Position numbers and translations under genes: made by a program. From Vanilla planifolia (taxonomy: Eukaryota > Streptophyta > Magnoliopsida > Asparagales > Orchidaceae), in assembly GCA_023846275.1 (NCBI GenBank), contig CM043874.1, positions 30,477,630 through 30,541,629 on the forward strand: DNA of 64,000 nt, read 5' to 3'. The stretch's first letter is position 1. Every line of letters starts with the position of its first letter. The notes below the pieces were generated by a model that was given only the letters and a program-made list of their open reading frames with translations, was not told the DNA's origin and did no database searches. Of this stretch, positions 55,157-64,000 are shown in pieces.

Positions 55157-56120
55157 AGACAACATTCTAGAAAAAGTGTTTATATGTACATACAACTAGA
55201 CTAGATAGCATAAGATGAGCTTCCATGAGTGAGGACACTTATACCATATAAATACTCTATTCTAAATATTAATTTTAATAAAAAAATTGATACAAACTAT
55301 TGTAAAGTAAACTATGAAAGGGATTAATGAGAAATGAAATCTAGATTATAATTATGAAGAAATATGATGGCTTTTAAGAATGCAAGAATAATGTCCTTTT
55401 CTACAAACTATATTGGGGTAGAGATAAGAAAAGGCTTGTTAGGATGTTCGACAAATTAGAAATAAGAGTTAATAATGGTATGAGCTTTATGGTAATTAGA
55501 ATGAAAGAAAATACTCAATGATTTCAATTATGTAGGTGGCATTAAGGAAGTATTGTCTTTGTAAGAAAAAGAGCATCAAAGTCATTATGATAACAAAGAA
55601 TGTGGCATTTGACTTGAGATGGCCCATAAGTAGGTTATGGTGTATAATGCTCTTTTTGCTACGTTGGTAATACAAATTAAACTAAAATTACAATAGACTA
55701 TCCCATTATAAATGTTGAAGAGAATAAGAATAAGAAAAGTCATAAATTCATCCAGATAGTGAGAAAGGTAGTAATAAAGAGAAATTTTTTATTAATTGTA
55801 GAAATTAAATATTTGAAAATTTGTTTCATTTTGAATTTTTACTTGTAATAAGTGATTCTATGAATATATTATGAAATGTTTTGGATTCGATATATATCAC
55901 AAGGATGAAATGTTATGAAGATTTTAATGATAGAATGCTAACAAAGATGAGTAGAATAACTTTAGGTTATACACATGTACTTTTTATGACAATGAGCATG
56001 ATTCATAGAACTAAAAGATTATAAAAAGAAATTGATGAATGGAGTTAAGCTATTTTGGTTTTTTTGGAGGTTATCAAGTAGAGCAATTGCTATTATGGCT
56101 AATGCAACTACATATAAATA

Positions 56121-56161
<41 letters not shown>

Positions 56162-57322
56162 AATAATAGAAGAGGGGTTGAGAACGAGCATCTTCCATTT
56201 GGAGGCATATTTGATGAATTATGAGACAAAAACAAAACTCTTTGAAAGATAATACAAAACATTTGGTTTGAAAGCATAGAGAATTAGTTGTTAATAAAAT
56301 ATTTGTAATACTTATACAAGTTTTGCCTAGGTTTCTTAATATTTGTCTTAGATTAGTTATAAATAGTATAAGTTAGAGGGGTAATAGAAATTGTAAGTTG
56401 GTAATTAATAGTGATAAATGTTTGCAATTATTGTCTTCTTTTGAGAATAAAGAAGCTAAAGATTTGAATAGTCAATAAGATAGATGAAATGTGAGCTCTA
56501 TCATGTTTAAAAAAAGAAAACAAATATTATGGCATGAATAATATATGTATTCTTAGATGATGTTATTATCTACTTAAAATTCAATTCCAAAATGATGATA
56601 TGAATAATAAATTAGTTTTCAAAGATTAACATAACCATAATTGCTAAAGTAGACTTATAAGCTTTTTGACTAGGTTTTTATTAATAAACAAAGTTACAAA
56701 ATGTTTATTTGATTGATAAACTATGAGAAAAGAAACCAATGATAAGAAATATGTTTTGATGATAATTTTTAATAAGGTTTATAAAAGTCATTTTCTATAA
56801 ATTTTAATTTTATTTTAAAAATATATTTAGTTTTTATAAAAGTCGTGTAACTGAAAAATTAACAATAATTAAAAACATACAAAATTGATTTTTAGATGGT
56901 TTGCTTATAAAACAAGCTTACGTCTACCTTTGGCAAAAACTAAATAAACACAATACAATATAAGCATTTTGCTGAAAGACGGGATAGGTTAAACCTTCAT
57001 AATAAAAAGACAAATGAGACAGACTACCATGGTCTTATAATGAAATAAACGGGACAGACTATGGCCTTACAACGAAATAAAATAGTAATAAAAAAACATA
57101 TGACAATATAAAATCTAAATTAATACAACAAAAATCTTATACTCGATGAAATCATTAAAGTGGCACAAGTTTCTTAAATAAATAAATTAAAGATCAAGAA
57201 AATTAATAACTTAATTGATATGAGAAGAAAAAGAATTTGAAGACACAATAAAAGAAAGTGATAATTGTATTTTGGATTGTATGTTAAATTTTGGAATGAA
57301 ATTTTTTTCATGATAGATAATA
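55157..57322 (+). other. Internal region of the long-LTR element, no coding domain recognised
   Basis: About 2.2 kb, AT-rich and purine-rich on the plus strand. No retroviral-type motif was seen. It carries an AAT/GAT microsatellite at 56117-56168. A purine tract at 57222-57240 could be part of a polypurine tract but lies about 80 bases from the LTR start. Confidence 0.5.
56117..56168. repeat. AAT/GAT trinucleotide microsatellite
   Basis: About 17 trinucleotide units, mostly AAT with a block alternating with GAT. It creates short frames of asparagine/aspartate on the plus strand and leucine/serine on the minus strand, which are artefacts. Confidence 0.9.
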
Positions 57323-58343
57323 AGTAATAACCTAATTTTTCATAGTTCTAAGTGATTTAATCAATAAAACTTATATTTTGATTTTTAACAAAGTGAATTT
57401 AAATAATATGTTTTAAATATCTAGTAAAATTTTTCATCATCTATATATTAGATTTGATAAATAAGTGTACCATTAAACATAACTCATTGAGATAAGACTA
57501 TTAACACAATCTATATTGTAATCAAAATTTATTGGAATTTAGTACAAATTTATATAAAAAAGAAATTATTATTAATTTATAATTAATTATTTAAAAAAAA
57601 AACAAGAAAATCTATAAATTCTTTCTCGGGCTTTCTTGAACTAGCTCAAGTATGAGTTCTTCCTCCTTGGGTCAACGGGAGAGAGGGCAATTTCGCGTGG
57701 CCTAGCTTGTAGGAAAAGGGGAAAGCTCTTGTTTTCCTTCGTTTTCCTGGTGCTGGAAGAGAAGTTGAAGGCTTTAGAAATCACTCGGTGTATAGAGGAG
57801 ATTTTTTTTGTTCTTACAGCTTTGAGTAGTAAGGGCGAGGAGCTTCAGATTGGGAGAGTCCCGTCCATTATTGCAGTAGGAAGAAGCTACCATAGCAAGT
57901 AAAATAAAAGAAGTGCTACTGGGAAGGAGTTAGTAAGAGGTTTGCTAGAAGCTCAAGATGGTGCTGCAACTTTTGGGAGGAGGAATTTGTGAAGCGCTGC
58001 TTATGCAACAAGAGCCGTACCTGCAATTTCCAACATGGGTAATGGAATAAGAATAGAAGAGGTGTTATTGTTCATATAGAAGAAGTATTTTATCAAGAAA
58101 AGCTTTAGGAGGAAGTTGAAACTTGTTGGGAAAGTGTTAAGAGCTGCAACAACAAGGAGAAAACTTTGTAAGGTATAAGGCTTTTGAGATAATGCTTATG
58201 TAATTGTTTTCTTCCAACTGTCATTTTGGTCTTCCTTCAAAATTTTGTAGAGCAAACAACTGCTAGGTAGTGAAAACTATAAAAAATTTGTGAGTGCTAC
58301 GACTGGAATCTCAATTGAGAAAGGGAAACTGGGGAACAGACAG

Positions 58344-58354
58344 AAATTGGATGT
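58344..58354 (+). repeat. Left target-site duplication of the LINE
   Basis: AAATTGGATGT, identical to 62139-62149. The unoccupied site in the 5' LTR (53243-53253) reads AAATTAGATGT. Confidence 0.9.
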
Positions 58355-61300
58355 ACGGGGGGGTCGGCGCTTCTTTTATGGTAAGGACCAACAGGATTTT
58401 GCGGATCTTATGCAGGAGCTTCAACTTGTGGATTTGGGGTTTTCCGGCAATAGGTTTACGTGGAGCAATGGGAAGCAAGGGGGTGCGCGCAATCTTGAAC
58501 GCCTGGACCGGGCTCTTATGAACTCGGCGGGGCTGATTGCTTTTCCCAATTGTTCGGTTCATCACCTCAACAGGCTGGGTTCGGATCATTGTCCATTGTT
58601 AATCAAGGTGGGAGGTGGAGATCAGTGACAGTATTCCAGCAGGCTATTGTTCGACAGTGTGTGGCTGGACTTCCCTCAATCGTTCCAGGTGGTGGAGAAG
58701 GCCTGGAGGAGGACTGTTAAGGGCGACAGTATGGAGATTGTGATGACAAAATTTCAGCGGTCGATGTGGGCGCTGCGCAGATGGAGCCGTGAGGAGGTGG
58801 GGAATATTATTGATCGGAATAAGGTGTTGGAGCGGGATATTGAGGAGCTCCAAAACAGGGAGTCTAGCGATGGTCTGTCGGTCGAGGACCATAAGCGGCT
58901 TGGTGATTTGGTTGCTGCCTTTCATCGGGGGTGTGCTCACGAGGAACAGTGGTGGTGGCAGCGCGCTAAGGTGCATTGGGTGCAGCTTGGGGATTGCAAT
59001 TCGAGGTTCTTTCACATTGCGACATCGGCTTGTAAGAGGGAGAATCGCATTACATTCTTGCGGGACGTTGACGGCAACATTGTGGACTCTCCTGACAACA
59101 TTAGGCGGCTTGTCTTCGAGTTTTTCGAACGGAAATGGGGCGATAGCAATTTGGCGCCATTGCCCCCAATTTCCCCGCTTTCGGGTTTCGTTAGTGAGGA
59201 GGCTGGTTCTGGCCTTTGCCGGAGGGTGACGGAAGATGAGATTTTGGTGGTTATGCGGGGCATCAAAAGGAATCGCGCCCCGGGTATCGACGGTATTATT
59301 GTGGATTTCGTCAATGGATATTGGAGAATTACGCAGCGGGACATCATCAAGGCTGTTTTGGCATTCTTTGAGGAGTGTAGAATGCCGAAGAGTTGGAAGG
59401 ACACCCTTGTGGTCCTTATCCCGTAGAAGCAAGATGCTTGCCGGCCGGAGCACTTCAGGCCGATCAGTTTGTGTAACACAATCTACAAATTGGTGGCTCG
59501 AATTCTTGTTGGCAGGCTGAAATCGCTGTTGCCTAGTCTTGTGTCTCAGGAACAGGCGGCCTTTGTCCCGGGGAGGAGTATATCGGATAACATAAATATT
59601 GCCCAGGAGATGGTAGCGAGAATGCGATCCTGCACCGCTGCTTCCGGCCTTATGGCAGTGAAAGTCGACATGGAGCAGGCCTATGACAGGGTTCGATGGG
59701 ATTTTTTGCTCGAAACTATAAAGGCTATGCAATTTCCTGCTACTTGGTGTAACTGGATTACTGCATGTATTTCTGGTCCTAGGTACGCTGTACTCATTAA
59801 TGGGGCGCGTCTTCCTTGGGTGTCGGCGCGTCGTGGTCTCCGGCAAGGCTGCCCATTATCCCCCTTCCTCTTTGTCATGTCCATGGAATACCTGTCGTGC
59901 ATGATGCGGGAATATGAATCCCGGCAGCTGCTCGGGTTTAGGCCGGGGATGCATACACCGCGGGTTTCCCACCTCTTGTTCGCGGATGATGTGTTGATTT
60001 TTGCTCCTGCATCCAGGGAGGCTGCGTGCGCTGTTCGCCGCATTCTGCGGGCGTTTGAGGTTAGCGCTGGATTGAAGGCTAACTTGTCCAAATCAAAGGT
60101 CTATTTTAGCAACAGATTTAGCAAGAAGCAGTCCAGCTTAATTTCTCGGAAGCTCGGTATGGCAATCGGCCGTGCCTTGGTGTATTTGGGGGTCCCTATT
60201 ACTACGTGTCGATTGACTAAGGAGGACCTGAGTGCCATCGTCCAAAGAATTGATAATACAGTTATCAGCTGGCGCGGACGGGTACTGTCGCTTGCGGGCA
60301 GGGCTGTGTTGGCGTCCTCGGTTTTGTGTGTTATCCCCAACTATACTTTGCGCCACTGTTTGGTGCCGGCGGGAACCATTGCTGCAATTGAACGCAGAAT
60401 CAGACAATTCCTATGGGGCGGCACGAGTAGTGCTTGGACGCTGCACTATGTGCCCTGGGACTGTGTGTCTTCGCCGAAGGTGGCCGGCGGGCTCGGGCTG
60501 CGGGACCTTCGCATTTGGCACCAGGCCCTGCAGATGGGGAATTGCAAGCGCATCCTTGGGCGGGAAGGCGGATTATGGGTCGAGATGATGAGAAGGAAGT
60601 ACGGGTTCATCGACTCGTTGATGAAGACACCCCAGAATGCCTCGACCGTTTGCAAGATGATCCTGGGAGCCATGCCGACGGCGATTTCATGCTTCGTGTG
60701 GCGCATCGGCGATGGGCGGAGGGTGAGATTTATGGAGGATAATTGGCTTGGGGTTCTACCTATCAGCTGCTGGCCTACGTTTATTAATGTCCGCACAAGC
60801 TGGCCGGAAAGCGTTGCCGAATGCATTTGGGACGACGGTGCTTGGAATGTTGCAGCGATTTCCAGCTGGGCGGGTGAGGAGCTTATCGAAAGAATTAGGC
60901 ATCTCCCACGTGCTCGGGACTCCGTCCAGGACTGCCTGGTCCAGACGCATATGGAAAAGGAGAAGGCTCACAGTGGCCGAATCTACGCACAGCTCAAACA
61001 CAAATCGTCCTCTGCAGGGGGCGGCGGCCGGCGGCGTGATGAAGCTACGGGGAGAATTTGGAAATTAAAGGTGTTGTCGAGGGTTCGGGTCTTCCTTTGG
61101 CGGGCTGCCGGCGACTTTCTGCCTACGGCGACATGGAAGGCTCGCCGAGGAATAAGCCGCGATCCCCTGTGCCCGTTCGGTTGCATGGAGGAGGAAACCC
61201 TGCAGCATGCGCTGTGGGACTGCCCACGTGCCCGGGAAGTGTGGGGGACTAGCCATGCACGTCACGTGCTTAGGGTGCTGGGATGGCCCACGGGTGCGGC

Positions 61301-61998
61301 ATCTGGGTTCAGTATTTTGGAGATGCTGTTCAGGCTCTTGAGTTCTCCTGCGGCGCGGCGCGACGGTGCGGTACAGCATGTGGCGACTATTGCTACTACC
61401 TTGTATTACATCTGGTCGAGGAGAAATGCGCTTATACACACCAGCTTCGTGCCTACTCTATGCTCGGTGTCTCGGACGGTTAGGTTTGAGGTCAGCACAA
61501 CCCTCAGGAGGCTTCTTATCCATTCATCTCTGTCCAGCGGGAATCCTGGCAAGTCCTCGGATTTGCTTGTCACGAACGGTTGGCTTCCCCCCCCCCACAG
61601 GATGGATTAAGGTCAATTGTGATGCCGCGGTTGGTGACTCCATAGCTGGTCTTGGTGTCGTTGTTAGAGACTGCTTGGGCAAACCTCTCATGGTGGCCGG
61701 TAGGAGGATGTTTTCAGTGGCTGCTGATATGATGGAGGTCCAGGCCATAATTATGGCCTTTGACCTTCTGAGGGAGTTTCTTTCCCAGTACCGTGCAGTT
61801 GAGTTCCAGTCTGATTCGATGGCTGCACTTCTGGAGGCTCGGGATATGGTTACCAAACCCAGTGGGGAGGGGATGCTTGCTGTTACTCTGCAGTATGTTA
61901 AAGCCATGGAGGCTTTCCGGTTTTCTCATATCCACAGAGAGGGGAATGAGCCTGCTGACTTGGCTGCCCGTAGAGCTTGCACTCATGAGTTCATTTAG
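58355..61998 (+). pseudogene. LINE ORF2 remnant: endonuclease end, reverse transcriptase, zf-RVT, RNase H
   Basis: Order: endonuclease C-terminus (58355-58620, LVDLGFSGNRFTWSNG, RLDRALMN and GSDHCPLL), linker, reverse transcriptase (about 59220-60200: FRPISLCNTIYKLVA, FVPGRSISDNI, VDMEQAYDRVRWDFL, GLRQGCPLSPFLF, and FADD at 59979-59990), thumb and linker (GRAVLASSVL, about 60295), zf-RVT (about 61051-61245, LWRAAGDFLPT, CPFGC, LQHALWDC) and RNase H (61600-61998, VNCDAAV, MEVQA, QSDSMAAL, NEPADLAAR). Codons stay in one frame up to 61600 apart from two stops (TGA 58626-58628, TAG 59424-59426). RNase H is in the next frame, the shift falling at a C10 run (61587-61596). In ORF2 of related elements these domains form one protein of well over 1000 residues. 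This copy cannot make it, so it is dead, but recently so compared with the neighbouring fossils. Confidence 0.92.
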
Positions 61999-62138
61999 GG
62001 TCCTGGGGAATCCCTTCCTCAGCCTCTCATCCAACTTATGCTGTCTGATTTTCTGTTTGATCCCCCTTAAGGATCTAACTGTAAAACCTGTGTGGCTTTG
62101 CCACTTTTGATATAATGATATATCCTTTTCAAAAAAAA
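58355..62138 (+). mobile_element. 5'-truncated L1-type plant LINE with RNase H domain
   Basis: A GC-rich insertion in AT-rich DNA. It starts inside the endonuclease region, so ORF1 and most of the endonuclease are missing. It then carries RT, zf-RVT and RNase H coding regions, a short 3' UTR (61999-62130) and a poly(A) tail (62131 on, A11 including bases shared with the duplication). Perfect 11-bp target-site duplications (58344-58354 and 62139-62149) and the truncated 5' end are hallmarks of target-primed reverse transcription. The bottom strand at the nick reads ...CAATTT/CTG, giving the short T stretch that primes on the tail. It is inserted in the 3' LTR of the surrounding element, in the same orientation, and is younger than it. 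Confidence 0.95.
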
Positions 62139-62149
62139 AAATTGGATGT
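62139..62149 (+). repeat. Right target-site duplication of the LINE
   Basis: AAATTGGATGT after the poly(A) tail, identical to 58344-58354. The first three A cannot be told apart from the tail, so the certain part is eight bases. Confidence 0.85.
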
Positions 62150-62993
62150 TGAAAGATTTTGAGCTGTACTAGAATGAAATCTGAGTTGTTACTTAAAGTC
62201 ATGAAGAAAATAAAGAGGTGAAATGAAGACAAATATAATTGGAGTGATTATCTAAGAATTTAGGTAAATAAATTAAATAAATTATTATACAAATAATGAG
62301 GTTTTTATGTAATTATTATATTACTTAACATAATATGAATAATCACTCTTTTATATATGTATGTTTCATTCTTTAATTTGAGTAGCATATCATATCAATA
62401 TGTGCATCTTTGTTATGATTTTACATGATTAATAATGTATAGATGTATTGGGATTGTTATATGTTGATGAAATAAAAAAAAGGTAAGAATACGAATATTA
62501 ACACATTTTTTTGGGATAAACAAAATAAAATTGAGAGTAATTGACTTAAATGATTTAAATCTTTATGTTGTATAAAAAAGTACAGAAAAAAGAAAATAAA
62601 ATAATTTATGTTTAAATCATTGTATTCAATGAAGAACAAGAAATATTAAAAAGATGTTTCTCATGTAGCCTTATCTCGTAGTGCCACTTGTTGTATGATA
62701 TGATAACTATCATTTGCTATGTGATCTATCGATACTGGTATCATTGGCATCAATCTTGATGATTAAGCTTCTTGTAGTGTAATCATGAGACATTGTTTGT
62801 GTGATTAAGTTGTTAAGGTTTTTGTTACGATTGTGTGTATATATATTGCTTGTTGTGTGATATGACGACTATCGATTACTTTGTGATTTGATGATTTTGT
62901 TACCATTTGTAAAAATTATCGATGATTGAGTTTCTTGATGTGATGTTAATAGTTGTTGCTTGCTTTGTGATCTAATGGTTAAGATCTATAGTG

Positions 62994-62996
<3 letters not shown>

Positions 62997-63050
<54 letters not shown>
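62997..63050. repeat. (AT)27 microsatellite in the 3' LTR
   Basis: 54 bases of pure AT. The likely counterpart in the 5' LTR is (AT)6 at 53994-54005, after a similar TGTGATCTAA...GAT lead. Confidence 0.9.
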
Positions 63051-63054
<4 letters not shown>

Positions 63055-64000
63055 CTTGTTGTGTGATTTAGTGGTGATTATTTGTTATGTAATCTAATGA
63101 TGAATATGATGAGATGTTAGGAGATATGAGAAGTATTTTTAAGATAAAAACTATTAGGAAAAACTATAGCTTTTATTATTTGAAAAAATGTTAAATAAAA
63201 AAAGACAATTAAGGTTGAATCAGATTCGATAAACAAATATGTATATAAGTATTTTAATAAATTGTTCATGAAAAATGATATAAAAATCATTGTGTTTCTA
63301 AAGATTAAAGACTATAACGTATTTAGTATTATATTTGAAAACTTTTCTTTAAAGTTATAAATATATGATTTTTTTCTCTTGATGTAATGTATATTTTTAC
63401 AATGATTGAGATCATGTTTATTTTATTATATATTTATTTTTCATATCAATTTAGTTATGTTATCAATTTATTTACTAGTTTTTATACTCATTCCTTTAAT
63501 TATATTGTAAAACTTAATACATGTATACATTGAGTAGGAATATTTAGAGATATAAAAGTAAGTATTGAGAATTGAAAACATGTTTTGTAGATAATAGTAG
63601 TATTATAAATTCTATTGTGAACTCATATATATAAACTTTTGAGGATTGGTGTGGTTTCTATTTTTTAGTAATATGATTTTACTATGATAATATGATATTT
63701 GTCATGGAATTGATGATTTTCTCGTGATGATATTATTCTATAGTGATATTTGTGTTTCAACGATGATATTTTTATTTTTTTATAAATTGTTGTTAATATA
63801 TACTTGACGAATTAAATTCTATATATATGAGAAAGTGAATAGTTCTTATGAGAGATTTTGTTCATATATTTTTTGAAATTTAAATATTTAATCAGTCAAA
63901 AATTTCAAATTTTTGAAGAATTAGAAGAGTAGTTCATCATCATTTCTCATTTGAGTAGGTCTTTTGTGTCCCCTTTATATGTTAAAACTATATTTATTCT

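Larger units (their letters stand above)
52298..64000 (+). mobile_element. LTR retrotransposon fossil with 2.84-kb LTRs, right end outside the window
   Basis: 5' LTR 52298-55141, primer-binding site 55145-55156, internal region to 57322, then a 3' LTR from about 57323 that holds a LINE (58355-62138) and runs past the right edge. By alignment, about 60 bases of it are missing. LTR ends form a short inverted repeat (consensus TGTAATGA against TCATGACA). No gag or pol was recognised in the 2.2-kb internal region, so it resembles a large retrotransposon derivative (LARD); its family is unknown. The LTR start TGTAATGACC recalls Tekay/Del chromoviruses, a weak hint. LTR identity varies from under 75% to about 88% by eye; old. 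Confidence 0.75.
57323..64000 (+). repeat. 3' LTR of the long-LTR element, split by a LINE
   Basis: The part 57323-58354 matches 52298-53253, and the part 62150-64000 matches 53254-55083. Near 57739-57785 it has about 45 bases that the 5' LTR lacks. Its subrepeats lie at about 62691-62815 and 62853-62985, and its AT microsatellite is far longer than in the other copy. Confidence 0.8.

Noticed and set aside
56039-56277. Asn/Asp-rich and Leu/Ser-rich frames
   Set aside because: They are produced by the AAT/GAT microsatellite.
52600-58330. Duplicated host gene exons at 52.6-53.3 and 57.6-58.3 kb
   Set aside because: The similarity extends over 2.8 kb with TG...CA-type ends and a primer-binding site, which fits LTRs. 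The frames (for example 53092-53310) are not conserved between copies.
58290-58628. A 112-codon ORF beginning with MSATTG
   Set aside because: Its first about 22 codons are LTR text and the duplicated target. The frame simply runs by chance into the LINE endonuclease end, so the ATG is not a real start.
58644-59846. 400-codon open frame on the minus strand
   Set aside because: It lies antisense to the LINE reverse transcriptase. GC-rich coding DNA often lacks stops on its opposite strand, and the translation shows no domain.
1-64000. CRISPR arrays, tRNA or rRNA genes, bacterial-type operons
   Set aside because: No regularly spaced repeat array, cloverleaf with A/B boxes or rRNA text was recognised. 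The spliced gene and transposon types are those of a plant nucleus.

Overview
The window looks like nuclear DNA of a flowering plant. It is very AT-rich, crowded with decayed LTR retrotransposons and LINEs, and carries one interrupted host gene with canonical GT-AG introns of up to 7.7 kb. The host protein resembles monocot versions of its family as I remember them, but this hint is weak and I cannot name a species. No rRNA, tRNA, CRISPR or organellar DNA was seen.

Layout. (1) 1-8931: two Ty3/gypsy fossils, both on the minus strand. The left one (1-4502) sits inside the 3' LTR of the right one (4503-8931). (2) 8932-13032: no recognisable gene; the 3' UTR of the host gene probably lies at its right end. 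(3) 13033-30484, minus strand: a complete host gene for mRNA cap guanine-N7 methyltransferase, which I could assemble as 13 exons (1119 nt, 372 residues plus stop) with every junction in phase. Its introns hold a Ty1/copia fossil (about 15.4-20.7 kb), a co-oriented LINE remnant (about 25.3-23.0 kb), smaller LINE pieces (14.5-15.2 kb) and a 23-bp minisatellite. (4) 30485-34590: promoter side of the gene and unassigned AT-rich DNA with a 118-bp duplication. (5) 34591-41773, plus strand: an old Ty3/gypsy fossil with both LTRs and recognisable gag, protease, RT, RNase H and integrase remains. (6) 41774-52297: AT-rich DNA with no gene I can support. (7) 52298 to beyond the right edge, plus strand: an LTR element with very long LTRs (about 2.84 kb), a Met-tRNA-type primer-binding site and a short internal region without recognisable genes. 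Its 3' LTR is interrupted by a GC-rich, 5'-truncated L1-type LINE (58355-62138) flanked by a perfect 11-bp target-site duplication. The sister LTR preserves the unoccupied site.

The only gene with a likely cellular role is the cap methyltransferase. Everything else recognised is transposon debris. The relative order can be read from nesting: the gypsy element at 4503-8931 predates the one at 1-4502, and the long-LTR element predates the LINE in it. I found no convincing evidence of a new biological system. The clearest observations are the fully traceable host gene, an A16 run wedged between pyrimidine tract and acceptor of one of its introns, and the LINE insertion with its empty-site control in the same window.
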